A stretch of DNA of 64,000 nucleotides from Takakia lepidozioides (taxonomy: Eukaryota > Streptophyta > Takakiopsida > Takakiales > Takakiaceae). The notes below the pieces were generated by a model. That model searched no databases and was not told the origin of the DNA. It worked only from the letters and a program-made list of their open reading frames with translations. The stretch lies in the NCBI GenBank assembly GCA_030704615.1, contig CM060733.1, positions 3,224,001 to 3,288,000 on the forward strand, written 5' to 3'. Each line of letters opens with the position of its first letter. The stretch's first letter is position 1. A program made the position numbers and the translations under genes. Shown here piece by piece: positions 23,083 to 36,062 of this stretch.

Positions 23083-25066
23083 CCTTTGTGTTCCGCTCAA
23101 ACTGGGCGCGGGGCCAATGGCCACAAGGCTACGGCAAATGTCTTATAAGTACATTCTCTCTCTCTCTCTCGCTTTTCCGTCCAAACTGGGCATGGGTCTA
23201 AGGCAACAAGGCCGCAAACAAAGTCTATGAGTAGGGGCCCATTCAGAAGCTGAAGGCAGTAATGTGGTAGATCTGTAGAATGAGGAGCATGGAGGCAAGA
23301 GAGAAATTTGTTCACATCATCCTTTCTTTGCCAAACGGGGAGAGAGAGAGAGAGAGCAAGAACCTCGATATAGCTCGCGATGGAGGCATTGCTAGACCCA
23401 TGAGGTTCCTTCATTCCCAATACTGCTTCCAAAACCATGTCATCATATCTGCCCAATCCAAATATACAGCAGTTTACTCTCCACAATGAGCCTAATCACA
23501 AGAAGGCTGAGCCAGAACAAACATAAAGACCATGTCACACCAAAAAGGTCAGCTACAACAGGGCCGTGGTTTCTCCTGGCACTAGAGGGCTCCCACTAGC
23601 CAGACCTAATCAGAACAGTGTGATAGGACAGTACAGGATGCCAAACTTCAAAACCCTGGAAACATCTACTTCTCCTACCAAGCACAGCTCTATATTAAGT
23701 ACATAAAGCACTCCAACATCAGGCAAGGGAGCTTTTGGCAAGTATGAAGAGTGGCAAAATGTCCAAGGTGCTGCAGAGACCAGAGTTAAGATGATGATTT
23801 CAAGGCAAAATTCACAATGAAAAATGGATGCAACATTCCACAGTTACCCAAAAAGCTACACTGAGAGGATGTGAGCAGAATGCTAGAACACATCCCTCTA
23901 GAACCATCCTAATGAAAGCAAGCCGTTCATGGACAGTGCCAACAATTTTTTCATACTCTGCCCTACCTTGGGCCGAGCGACTTGCGATCTGAGGAATTTG
24001 ACATGTCTCCATGTTTTCCATCAGAGGACACATCTCCAGGTGCAATTGAAGCCAAGGGGTCGACGGCAACAGCCTCCTCCATCAAGGTCATCATCCCGGG
24101 CCCTGTAATGGCCAAGGGCTTGGATCTCTCCCTTGCAGACCCCACCCCATTTGCACTTACACTCATATTCCGCCATTTGTCCTTACATTCACAAACACCA
24201 GCCGTAACAAGCATTATCAGCCATGAAAGAGTGGATAACACAAAGCTGGACACAGAAAAGAATAACATATAGACTTTTTTACTTGGTTGCGACAACCCCC
24301 AAAAAACCTTCCCAAGAATTTTCTATTTGGGCTGTTTCCACAAACAGCTTCAGGGTAACAGAAACTACCCAAGATTACCGGAGCAGACAGACCTTGAGCT
24401 TGTGCAGGCAAAGGAGTGGAAGACCAGCTGCAAATATTTCCTAAAACAGAAGGCAATCAACCAGTTCTCTATTCTTGCACATGTCAGGACTAGGACTATA
24501 GGGTGACCTACCTAAATTGAAGGGCATGAAACCATATTTCCAAGGAATGCCAACAAAACCATTTGTAGGATCTTGGTAGGATAAAACTGACAGTGGCAGC
24601 AGATCTCTCTTGTCTTTTACTGTCATGAAGCCAAGCCACAAGCCAAGAGTCTTGTTCGAGGGGTAACCATCGTCCAAATGTTTAGGAGTAGTCTCCCCGC
24701 AACCATTTCTTCATAGATCTCTTTGGATGTGACCTGAGGTATTCTAAGACACCTAGAACTCATGGGGAACAACATTAAAAAAGTCCCCACTGAATCTCTC
24801 GGTCTCTCTTAGGCTCGACAATGCACCCCAATCACGGGCAGAGTGGTGCCAGTAACATTGACTGCCACATTCGGCCCCCTGATCGATGCTTACATGAAAC
24901 AGGATAAGAATCAAACCTTCAGATCGACATTGGATCGGGATGTAAGACAAGGGCCGAATTTAGAGTCCTTCTGAATTGCTCGCCATTTTCCCGGCCCATA
25001 TTTCTCGACGCCCGCCCGCAACGCCGCCTCCTCCTCTGCTGTCCACTTCTGCTTGGGTGCTCCCAT
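21989..25066 (-). CDS. Single-Myb-histone / TRB telomere-repeat-binding protein
   Basis: Five exons join in frame: 25066-24917, 24181-23967, 23448-23364, 22993-22910, and 22564 downward. The first exon begins [20 protein letters not shown], the hallmark N-terminal Myb domain of plant SMH/TRB proteins; the telobox helix crosses the first splice (SRSNVDLK then DKWRNMS). Exons 3-5 encode the linker-histone H1/H5 domain ([27 protein letters not shown]). The last part is a long Ala/Glu-rich coiled coil (about residues 255-320). Such proteins bind plant telomeric repeats and telobox promoters and recruit chromatin complexes. The 3' end is uncertain. Reading on gives a stop at 21989 (369 residues), but a good donor (GTAAGA) at 22125 suggests a short further exon, giving about 325 residues, nearer the family norm. 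Confidence 0.9.
23031..23235 (+). repeat. CA/CT microsatellite with two tandem LINE-tail copies
   Basis: A (CA)n(CT)n tract is followed by the same tail as at 16.6 kb (TTTGTGTTCCGCTCAAACTG ... GAGTAC). After a second CT tract comes a more diverged tail copy (GTCCAAACTGGGCATGGGTC ... CTATGAGTAG). It lies in an intron of the SMH gene. Confidence 0.85.
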
Positions 25067-28000
25067 AGCTACCCTCTCGTCTCTCTTTCTCTCACTAATG
25101 CCCCTTCTTGCTGGATGACACGTGAGACCTACTTTTCCCCCAACTTTTCATCACACCTGTTGCATAAGTTACAGTGCTGGAGCCCAGATTCCATTGCCTG
25201 CTGAGCTAGACAACACCGCGCAACCAAGACAGGAGCCGCATAGAAAGAGAAAGATAGTATGCTCTTCCACTAAATTGCAGGGACCTTAATGCCATACGCT
25301 TGGGATATCTACCCCACTGCAGTTCGATGCAGGCAAGAGAGATCGAAACAGGATGATGCTTCACGCAAAAAGACCAGCCCTCTGGACTACACACATTCCG
25401 AACCCGACGAATGAAGAGATAGAGGCCTCGGAGTTTATTGATTATGGGTGTGCTCCCTAGAGACGTGATACAGAGCAAGGGGAGAGATCGCAGCACGGCA
25501 AAGCTGAAAAATTGTAAGTTTACTATGCCCTAAAGCCGATCAAGAAACAGAGAGAGGCAACCCACGGGACAAACACATGCCCAGACAAGAGCCACGCATG
25601 CACACACACACAATAGGGCACCGGAGGAAGAAGCAATCGAGATCTGACTACCCCAAACACGAACTGCCCTATCCCTAACACAAAGTAGAAACAGGGAGAA
25701 AACAGAGGGTGATCATAACCTACATACATGAAAGGCCACTCCAGCCAGACGGGTATCCACAAGGCTACACACCAGAGTGCAACACAAACAACACCCCCCC
25801 TTACACAACATTTCCAAACGCCATGCCCTCAATGCAAATGAGTCAAAAAACCAACCATAGAAACTGCGGGAGAAACATAGAGACACCCCCACAGAGACAG
25901 AGCGAAAGAATCTATTCGAAGAAACCCTCATGCAGAATGCAGCGGATCATTGCGCCTTTCAAATCTGGTGCAGAAGAGTGCGCAATTGGAAGATCAAGTG
26001 TGAGGCTCAGAATGAACATGGCCTACCCTAATGGAAATCTCCTCCAAGACTGGAGCCCTGTGTGTGTGCAGGTCTCTTGAAGAGATGTTGAAGCCTGCTT
26101 TGGAACAGTTGTTGCGCTCTCTGCCCGACACCGAGCGGGCAGATCCCAAAATACCGCTACCCTACATTGCCCCCACCGTTTTCTCATCCTGCCCCAGCTT
26201 GCCGTTGACGGATGTCACAATGTGGACGCGATTCATCCATCTTCGTGCCCCCATGCATGTAGTCAACCGTCGGTGGGCAAGACTCTTGCTCCTCATCCAT
26301 CTTTCTGTGGATGAGTATCTCACTACGTTTGACCGTATCTCTGCAATTTCGTTCATCCGAACAATTCATTGGCATCCCGAGGTTGATGACGATGACACTC
26401 ATGCTGACGATATTCGTGTATTTAATAGTATTTATTTACATGGATGAAATAACTTTTTGGCTCATCTGAACCTTAACTATCCATCCATGAATTTGACCAG
26501 AAAAAAGGTAGTTTTCTGCCCGACGGGCAGCGTAACCTAAAATCTACCGTCTGGTGAGCCCTAAAACACGTTTAGGGTTACTAACTAACTTTGTAACCCT
26601 AGTCAGCAATGACATTCGGAGTGGAATTAGCTGATGCATGGGATATTCCAAATGGCAGCTCTGCCAGCTGTCCACATATTATGGAATATTTGGATTTCAA
26701 CCCAAAGGAAGTGAGAAAAATCTTGGAGAGGATATTCGAGCATAAATTTTCAATAATAATATAATACTAATAATTTACACAAATCACATTTTATGGTCTG
26801 AGAGAGAGAACACGTTCCCCGAGCTCACCCTGGATTCGTGTGAGTCAGAGTGTGGATAAGGGGTTAAAAGTTGGCGTTCCCATTGGTGATGGCAAATTGT
26901 CACGACATATGATGAGGATGATGTACCTACACCACAATTCTGGGCTTTCCCTTTCAAAAAGAGAACCCACATTCAACACACTGACTCACACAAGGTAATC
27001 ATAACAATCATGTTTTATTTTTATTTAGTTTTTAGTTTTTTTTTTAAAGGAAACCTGGGAGCGACAGTTTTTTGTTTTATTTTATCTTTAGAACGGATTT
27101 TTTTGACCATTTAGAAAAAACACTAATATAGAGAGAGGGTCCAGTAGTCGGAGTGCGGCGTTATCAGATGCACTCCACTTGTTGTGGGGAATAATCAAGT
27201 GAGAAGGGACATGGAGGAGGGAAAAATGAATGGGTTTGCAATCGACATGAGAAAGACACACATGGTTGTTTGGTAGCAACAGTGGTATGTTTATATACCG
27301 AGCCGCTGCAGCAGCGAGGTATATACGGAGCCCCTACTATTAACGGTAGCAGGGCAACAGGCAGGCACTATCTGACGTAGCAGTAGAGGGCAGCTTGCCC
27401 GCTACCGACCTACCCACTTTCAACCTACCTGATAAACTTTTAGGGTTTCTTACCATTCATTTGCACTAGTTTTGTGTTTCACTCAGCTTGTTCCCGCTAT
27501 ATAAGTAACAGCAGGTTTGTCGTAAATCATAATTGCTTTGGTCCTGCATTGTCCCATATCGATATCGATTGCCGGTAGTCTAGATCGCGCAGGATACTTA
27601 AGCAGATGGGGTCCAGGGGAGCTGGTCATGGCGGTGGAGGCCTGTAGTTACGGAGCCACGCTACCGCGTCATAGCCGGCCTCCTGAGGGCCAATCAGAAG
27701 GTGGCTATGCGGCGAGCAAAGCTGCTCTGCTACGGAGCCGTAATTGGCCAGTGCTGCCGATGGACCATCCCAGCTTGGCTGATTATTTTGTTGGCTATAT
27801 ATTATTCCACTATTGACTGCGAGTCCTACAGGCCAATCACGTTAGGTGCCAATGCTTGGTTGGCGAATTGATCCTGGATTACTTTACTGAATCTGCCTCG
27901 GCCAATGGGTTGGTGTTGTAATCGTCAAAGTCAGGTGGGAGCTCTTATGCTTCCAACTTGACATCCCTGTCCCCAAAGGCCACAGTATGTATCAATTTCT

Positions 28001-28741
28001 TGCTTATGTCACATGTTATGTTTACGACATAATCTGATTATAGGAACTTAATTAGTCAATTCTACCATCATTAGTTTTTTTTTAGTTTTTTTTTTCGCGG
28101 AACACTATCCAAGTTTTTTGTTTAATTTAAAATATAATGCCATGTTTTACTTGTGTGTCTTATTCATGGGATCACGGAGGACGTGTGATATTGTGAGTGG
28201 GTCTATGGGTAACTGGAAGCGCTCCATGTTGTGACTTATGCACATTAGAAGTCTTTGAGGGAGAGGTGTGCGCCAAGTCTTGCCATACGGGCTGCTATAT
28301 GTGTGAAACCGGTTGTAGTTAAAAAGCTACATAGTTTTATAAAAAGAAACAAGTGGGGTGAATGTGCAAATGGGTAAAACTGTCCCCAAAAGGAAAGCAA
28401 AATCTCATAGAGCTAGATATATTAACAAAGACAAATCAAACTATTCTAGTATCACCTAAAAGAAGGTCAGACAACAGAAAAGAGGATGGGTCATAAAGTA
28501 CTCTTCTCTCGCGCTCACTCTGGGGGAGGTGGGCATAAAAGGCCATGCCCGGCGGGCTTCAACTTTTGGTTGCCCGCCTCAGGTCCAATATAGCTGGCTT
28601 CAAAGAACATATGCCCACCGCGGCCATCATGTATACAGGATCTAGGGCCCACCTATTAGGCTATGCATTGACATTGAGGCGGACAAGGATTCGAGTTACG
28701 TGTTACAAGCATATCCTTCCCCTTTTACTTCCAGCCACTAC
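25067..28741. other. Intergenic region, no gene recognised
   Basis: The first few hundred bases should hold the SMH promoter. Open frames at 25709-26080, 26031-26447 and 27538-27816 show no family signature or conserved motif. Bases 27045-27075 (AAAGGAAACCTGGGAGCGAC) resemble the tail of the SINE at 30.75 kb. TATA-like TATATAAG at 27499 has no obvious gene behind it. Confidence 0.4.
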
Positions 28742-29962
28742 TTAGGGGATTCCAAAAAGGCCTTGATGTGAAATGCATGGCAATTCACTTGATCACCCCC
28801 CTAAAAGTGCACAATTCAATTGAATTGCAAGGGCAATTCAATTGAACTAACCCTAATTTGCAATTCAATTGAATTGTCGGCACACGATTCAATTGAATTG
28901 CGAATTGGCAATTCAATTGAATTGCTGACTACAATTCAATTAAATTGTAATCTATAATTTTTAACTTATTTTTGTATATAATATATAATATATATGTACA
29001 TGTATATATTCAAATTATATTTATACACATATAAGAGTATGAGCTAAAAATACATGTTGCCCGTCTATTCTTGCTGGCCCTCTTTCGTGTGCCCTTAAGG
29101 AAATTGTGGAGTTGTGAAACCACCCTCAGTCTCAGCGAGAAAGGGAGAGCCAGAGACTGAGACAGATGCTGCTTCCTGTGATTCACTGGCAAAAGAAACA
29201 TGGCTAGCTCCGAAAAAAAACAGACAAAATCAAACCTGACAATTGAGGAAAGGCTTCCCCTGCATCACCATGTAGTCCCCTAACACTAGTATCTGGCCCA
29301 GGACAAAGAAAACAAGAAATATGTTCATCTTGAGAATTATCAAAAATTTCGATACCCTTACAAAGGTATCATGTTGAAGTTGGGATGTGTGTTCTATATA
29401 AGTTTAATATATCAAACTCTTACACGTTGATACTCTTACATTGGTATCATGTTTGGTATATGTACATAGCCATATATTGGCACCAACATCCACAAAGAGA
29501 GACAATCCCGCTTTTACAAACGCTTCATGACTTCCCCTCGCTCTCCCTTAGGCTTATCTTGGGCTCAAGCCTTACCACGGGCAAAGGATTGACAGACGGA
29601 CAGCAAGAATAGACGGGCAACATGTATTTTTAGCTTATACCTGTGTATGTATATATGTATAATTTAAATATATACACACACATATATATTATATTATATA
29701 TAGAAATAAGTTAAAAATTAATTCAATTGAATTGCCAACTAGCGATTCAATTGAATTGCGAATTGGCAATTCAATTGAATCGTGTGCCGACAATTCAATT
29801 GAATTGCGAATTGGCAATTCAATTGAATCGTGTGCCGACAATTCAATTGAATTGCAAATTAGGGTTAGTTCAATTGAATTTCCCTTGCAATTGCGCACTT
29901 TTAGGGGGTGATCAAGTGAATTGCGATGCATTTCACATCAAGGCCTTTTTGGAATTCCCTAA
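28742..29962. mobile_element. Fold-back (long terminal inverted repeat) element, 1.2 kb
   Basis: About 320 bp at 28742-29063 and about 355 bp at 29606-29962 are inverted copies of each other, both ending TTAGGG(G/A)ATTCCAAAAAGG. Each arm carries an array of AATTCAATTGAATT palindromes (about six on the left, seven on the right) and an AT-rich stretch. The 540-bp centre codes for nothing I recognise. No transposase is present, so it is a non-autonomous DNA element. I could not see a convincing target duplication, so the superfamily stays open. Confidence 0.85.
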
Positions 29963-30734
29963 CTGCTATCTCCTGGTCGGCACAAGGACTGTTGCAACTT
30001 CTTGGGCCTTGCAAATTCAATTATTTTCTGAGCTGCAATGTTGGAATGAAACAATATCGGTTGTGTTATCAAAAATGTAATGGCTAGTTTAGAAGTTTGG
30101 AAGCTGCCTATGAGCAGATTAGGCTTCTAGAACATTGTCTCCTACTATGTTTGGCTTTGCAAGGACTGTCTGGATGGCCAGGAGTACACTTAACCCAATG
30201 GGCAAACGGTGGGGCTTGCTGCCGATTGCCAGTCAGATCTCCTCCCACACTGGGAAGGTGGGGAGCACTCCTCACCTCCCCCTCCCTCCTTATGCTCCCC
30301 ACCTTCAGGACCCTAATCCCAATCATGCTTCTCTCATTGCTCCCAAATTGTCCCATCCCATAGTGGGACACGGAGCGAGGAGAGGAGCAAGCCCCACTAC
30401 ATAGTGGAATAGGGGAGCCAGGAGGAGAGCAGGGAGTGGGAACATGGAGCGGAGCAAAGACCTAGGACTTAGACAATAACTAAAAATTATAAAATCTCCA
30501 AAATAAACCCCAAAATCTATCATCATTACTTGTTGCACCGTCCAACCACCAGGCCACCTACCACTTTCTATTAACCTTTCAATCTTTTAATGTTTACCTG
30601 GGCAGGAGGAAAGCCAAGGTGGGATCTACGAGGGGCCCGCCAAATGCTTTCCCACTTTGGCCATCCCATGGGAGACAAGGTTCCCACGCTACTCCGAATT
30701 GCCTAAGCATAGTGTTTTTGCTTCCTTTTTTTTT
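29963..30734. other. Intergenic, with a GGAGC-rich module
   Basis: No exon is recognised. Bases 30255-30460 are dense in GGGAGC/GCTCCC, and similar modules occur near 32.80-32.88 and 36.70-36.87 kb. Confidence 0.35.
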
Positions 30735-30978
30735 TCCTTTAAGAAAAAAATAAAAATAAAGGAAACATGGGAGTGACTGCTCACAATTCAGGCCCTTGAG
30801 GAGGGGGGAAAATTAACCCCCTTTCAGATAAGCCACTGGGCACACAGGAGGGAAACATCACCACTAAACCAACCGGTCACGAACAATCCATTCACACACC
30901 GCACAGGGCAGCGGGTTCGAACCCTGAACCTCCAAGGCGACACATTGTGCACTTACCAGCTGAGCTACCACCTGTTGT
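30735..30978 (-). mobile_element. tRNA-derived SINE
   Basis: On the minus strand the head reads GTGGTAGCTCAGCTGGTAAG with a perfect A box (TAGCTCAGCTGG), and 41 bases later a perfect B box (GGTTCGAACCC). These are the internal RNA polymerase III promoter elements of a tRNA-type SINE. The unit runs to an A/T-rich tail near 30735-30760. The anticodon arm does not pair well, so it is not a working tRNA. Confidence 0.7.
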
Positions 30979-32497
30979 ACTCCTTTTCCAATTTGTAAAT
31001 ATGTACTACCCCAATCGTTCCAAGAAAAAATAAGCAAAGAAAATTGGAAGCTGTCTAGACAGCTATAGCATGTGGGCCCCACATGGCTAGTGCATGCCAT
31101 GTAAAAGTGGCAATTGCATATTGGGGCCATATAGAATGCATGCCAAAGTTGGCTAGGGGAGGTTATAGATTGGAGAAGGTTCTAGAGGTGTGGCAAGGTC
31201 ATTTTGGCAAGTTACAGCTGGGCTTGGGAAGAGATGGAGGGTCCAGTAGGGAGCGCAAAGAGGCGGGATCGAGGGACTCCAAGAGGAGCGGGAGGGTCGA
31301 TTAGTTGGCGGCAAGGTGGGCAGGGCACATCGCACCAGTGGCAACGACACCGGCCCATCACCATGGGATCCAGCTATGTTTTAGGTCTGGCTATACATTA
31401 CCTATTTGTGTCTTTCTCTTGAAGTTGAGGTGTAGAGGTTTATTGGTCTTCATTATAACCGTCTTATCAGTGGTTGGTATAGGAGCTAGTACTAGGGTAG
31501 CCTGTGCCGTTGGCCCAAGTGTCCACTCTCATCTAAATCCAAGTGCAATCCCCTATGTATCAAAGTGCGTTTCCTATGTCGAGGCCCAAATGCAACCTCC
31601 AAATGCAACCTCTAAGGTAGCCTTTGGCACTGGCCCAAGTGTCCAATGTCATCTAAGTAAGTTTTTTTCCACAGAGCCTACGACCAGATTTGAACCGGAG
31701 ACCTTTCCCTTGATATCTCTCCCCTCAAGGCTCCAACCATTGTCCCACGAATGCCCACTTTGCCATTTTTGCTATTTTTTGTGAATTTCCAGCGACCAAA
31801 AGTACTTGGAATTCCACATCTCAGAAGTGGGGACACTGCCCCTGATTGATATTACTAAACAAAGTTTTCATGGTGAGACATCAAATTAAGGAATCAGCAA
31901 TTACACCCTTGGATGAGGTTGGAACTAGTAATATTGCTGCGGCATATGGTTTGTGAGGCCAAGGCATCGAGCTATTGATAATCATATAAACCTTAAGGAC
32001 CCAAGCTCATAGCAAACTTAATTCAAAGCGTTGCGGACATTAATAGGAGGCAAACTCCAAAATGTAATCAGATTTGAACTAGAAGGCAGCAAGGACTTTA
32101 AGGTGAGGTTGGGTACTTACCTATGCTCACGCCGCCATGCATGCTCACATGAGAAAAATAATAATATTCCACATATAATATTAAGATAAATGTGGGCAAA
32201 ACAAAAATATGCTCACACTAGCAAAATTGAAGGTTGTGCTCACGTGAGCACACTACACTCTTTGAATGAGCTGTCCATCCAGAAAAAAGAAAATTTGGAA
32301 ATGAATTGAAACAATTGTTTTTATCTTCAGTTTTTTTTCGCCAAGTAAACTCTCCATAAACTCAAATATATGTGATATAATTGAATGATTATTATCATTT
32401 TCTAGTGAAATGTTGTCGGTGATTATATTATAATATTTAAAAATATGTAACTATCAAATATTGGAATATTACACTAGACACTATCTAATGGGAGTTG

Positions 32498-32541
<44 letters not shown>

Positions 32542-34132
32542 TTTGAGGTGCGTGCTCACCGATATAGTCGTTGTTGGGGTCAAGAATTTACGCTTCCTTG
32601 GGGAGGTGTCATATATTATTATTGTTGTTGGGGCAGGCTAGAGATGGTTCTCTTGGGCCTGCTGTCAAATCTCAACCTCTGGTATTATCCAACCAGTGTT
32701 TTTTTTCCCAAAATCACCACAGATGTAAATTCTACATAGTGCTATTGTGGCGTGAATAACGAGGTGGCAAGGTTAGAAAAAATGTTGTATAACACTGTGG
32801 AGGGAGGAGGGAGCTTGAAAGTAGGGAGCAGGAGGAGGGGAGCAGAGCTTGAAAAGGAAGAGTGGGAGAGGAGAGCAAGGATCCACTTCTAGGACTTACA
32901 ATATTTACAAATGACAAAATAAAATAAAAATGTTTAAAAAAAATCTTTGATTTCTTTCGCAACCCAAAGGCACAACATTGTAGATTTGGACCCTAGACCA
33001 TTTTGCTAATTTTAAACGAACCCAGCCACCAAGCTACTCGAATTGCTCCGCACTACTAGTGACAACTTTTGGGAACAATGTTCAAAAGATGGACATTCAT
33101 GTCACTTCATTTTCATTTGATTGGTGTCATGACTTGTTTTGTTTTGATACAACAAGCAAATTTGGATTGTGAATGTTGTTTTGGGAACAGATCCAGTTTT
33201 CGGTCATTTATGCAATCTCTTAAATGGGTTCTCATGGCAAATAATGTGTGTCGGAAAATGTTGGATTTAATCCAAATGCTATATCTATGGCATAAGCAAT
33301 CACAAATATGCCACACAATGAATTGTCAATTTGCTACATGGCCTCAACATATTAGATGTAATTGAATTGTGGTACGTTGATTAATTTTGTTAGATGTTGT
33401 TCTATCTCAATTGGTATTCTTTTATTTGAGGGCATGTTGGAATCAAACACTTTACATTGAACATTCATTTCGTTTGGATTTATCATATGTAAATTCATGA
33501 AAACATGTTGCAAACATTTTTTGTGTATTTGTACACCTTGCTCTTTGAATCAACATATGGGTGGCAGATAGTTTGCACAAGAGTAAGAAATTTGATAGCA
33601 GGGCCTGCTAGAGACATGTTTCCTTATGTGACTCCGACGACCATATGAGTAAGTCTCCCACATACCTTATATGTCTAATGTGTTTTTTGCTTATGTGTGT
33701 CTCATGATTCTATGAAGGTTTTAAAATTTTCTTTCCAATAATTCCAAGTAAAATTTTCAATCTCTTATATATATATATACAAACGTGTAATTGACCATAT
33801 TGATGCAACAATAGCCTATGTCCGATTATGACTTATATTTTCATTTACAAACATATAACCTCTATAACCATGGATTGTGCGCACGTGGGGTTTTTTTTGG
33901 CTCACAAGAGCGCTACTCACACAATAGCAATCTCAGATGACTTGGTATTCGATTCTAGTGATTAGTGGTTTCGATGCCAATATTGTTTAATATGGGTACC
34001 TTTATATATATTATGAAAATACATAATCCGTTGGTTAGATTTTTCTTATTACATCCATTAAAAAATATATATATAAGTATATTGAATATTTTGTACATTA
34101 TGAATGATATAGGAGACAATGTAAGTTTGGAT
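30979..34132. other. AT-rich intergenic region, no gene recognised
   Basis: The open frames here are short and lack family motifs. Bases 31494-31545 and 31614-31665 are diverged direct copies (GGTAGCCT...GGCCCAAGTGTCCA). A B-box-like GGTTCAAATCT (minus strand, near 31693) may mark another SINE relic. A 41-base poly(A) run lies at 32498-32538. Confidence 0.4.
32498..32538 (+). repeat. Poly(A) run, 41 bases
   Basis: An uninterrupted A tract is followed by GAG. It may be the tail of a retroposon, but no recognisable body lies before it. Confidence 0.9.
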
Positions 34133-34408
34133 CAGCGTTTTTTTTTTTGGCGAATTTTTGCCAAATGGCGACCTCAAAAAATAGAAATGAATATTCCGTA
34201 GCAAATTCCATGTTTTTTCATGGATGAAATCGCCAAATTTCTCCAAAAATAATAATTATTATGGATGAATTCACCAAATATGGATGATCTGAATGGATGA
34301 AAGTATGGATTTGGATGATTCTGTCCTAATTTGAATGGATGAACAGAATATATGCCTAATTTTTGCAAAACTTTGTAGCCACTCGTGCTATTTTCCGAAT
34401 TTTTAATT
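34133..34408 (+). repeat. Dispersed 0.27-kb repeat, copy 1
   Basis: The segment from AGCGTTTTTT to GCTATTTTCCGAATTTTTAA is matched, in opposite orientation, by 54205-54466. Shared blocks include CATGGATGAAATCGCCAAAT and GGATGATTCTGTCCTA. GGATGA words recur within it. It has no coding content. Confidence 0.85.
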
Positions 34409-35499
34409 TTTTTTTTTTAAAAAAAAAACTCTGGTTTGGATGTTGTACAATAAAAATTTGCAATCCAATAGTTATTGAATATCATTTAGTCATTTTATTG
34501 GTGCATATGTTCAACCTACTTTACAAGATCAAAACCACATTGATGCATGATAGATGTCATCCACAAGAAATCATCCTCAACATGTACCTAATTATAATTG
34601 GATCATGGGGCAATCAATCCTTAGGGGAGCTTTGAAGAAGTGACACCATAATTTATATTTGCTTTGTTAGGAGTCAAATAATCACACTACAACTTTGAGC
34701 CCATTCGCCAATAGTGCTAATATCGGCCGGCAACTACCTGCAAATGTCATTTCAAATGGTTGTCTTTTTCCTAGCTGATTTTTTTTCCTAGCTTCTACGA
34801 ATGCTTCGTTAAGGTTATGTGTAGTTAGATCTAGCTCTATGATTTTCTACGATTGAATTTTTTTTTATTTGGCATTTGCAAAGATTGTGTAAAATGAAAC
34901 ACTCTTACGACGAAACATTGAAGTAGTTTAGGCATGATGCAACAAACAAACAATGTAATCAACTAAACAAACATCAACAATGTATCTATGTATGGATACT
35001 TCGGCACATACACCCTATCTATTGACAAATGACATCCGATTTGCTTGATTTCGAGCCTCAATCGAATGTTTATGTACTTCAGTGCTGCTGGACGTTAGTA
35101 TAACATTTTGGAAACTTATAGGAGCAAATCTACTTGTGTGTTGCTGAGAGAAAAGTAATTCCTTCATAGATAGTGCTGACCTTTGCAACAAGAACCTCAT
35201 CTGCAAAGAATTTGTGTTCACAACCTCGTTAGAAAAAATATTTTTGCAACCCAAACTTTTCTTAGTCTGATCCTGTCATGTACAATAAGTAGTAGGTTGA
35301 TTCACCAATCTCAAGTCCAACACCTCGAATCACAATCTCGCAAAACTACTAGATCCTATAACCCTTCACAAACACTCCAACCAAACCCTTCACAAGTACT
35401 AGACTAAAACTACCTCTATGCTTCTATGATCTGGATAATGACCAATTTAACGCCCTGACTCACATAAGTACACATCACAAAAAATCATGTGCTCACCTC
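34409..35499. other. AT-rich intergenic region, no gene recognised
   Basis: Only short open frames without motifs are present. I see no RNA gene or clear repeat. Confidence 0.35.
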
Positions 35500-36062
35500 A
35501 ACATGTCATTTCTTCAAAATCAGGTAGGAGACCCAAAAATTCATACACAATGCCTTTGATGTTGATGTCATCCACCATGTACACATGCATGTCTGCCCGA
35601 TTCTTGATGATATCGGCACTAACACCATTGTCATGAAGAATATCATTGTCCTAATCACCATCTCTATCAACTTCCAAAATTGCACACCCAGGGACATAGA
35701 ATCTCATTTCTCATAGCCCACAGCAACATCTTCACAAGCCTTCATATACTTCTTGATGCTCAAGATAGAGCTTGTAACATATGCTTTCTTGAAAACACTC
35801 AATGATGTCTCTAGCTTCTTTTTCTTCTCCCTCAAATGTGTCCACTCCCTACAATCTCCATGAGTGAAAACTCTCCACAGAACCACTTGAGCTTGCAGAA
35901 TGATCTACATTTTGGCTTGCTCTCAGTTGACCGCAAAGCAGAAACCTCATCGGTAAAGTACTTGCGGTCATCCATTAGTACCCAACCACGATTTTGACTC
36001 GCACCATGAACTTGGGCATATCGTGCCTTCATCTGCAATGAAACATATAACAAAATGATCAA
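35500..36062 (-). pseudogene. Unrecognised coding remnant
   Basis: Three minus-strand open pieces follow each other with frame changes: ARYAQVHGASQNRGWVLMDD (near 36010), then a Lys-rich stretch (REKKKKLETSLSVFKK), then RFYVPGCAILEVDRDGD, a stop, and DNDILHDNGVSADIIKNRAD. The sequence looks protein-like (no low complexity, balanced composition) but I do not recognise the family. A decayed transposase or captured gene is possible. Confidence 0.35.

Noticed and set aside
26031-26447. 138-codon plus-strand open frame
   Set aside because: The translation has no recognisable domain and overlaps equally long minus-strand frames; treated as chance.
26570-26610. TTTAGGGTT and AACCCTA words as interstitial telomere repeats
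   Set aside because: Only single copies, no tandem array.
30903-30974. Possible true tRNA gene on the minus strand
   Set aside because: A and B boxes are perfect but the anticodon and acceptor stems do not pair convincingly and a SINE-like body follows.
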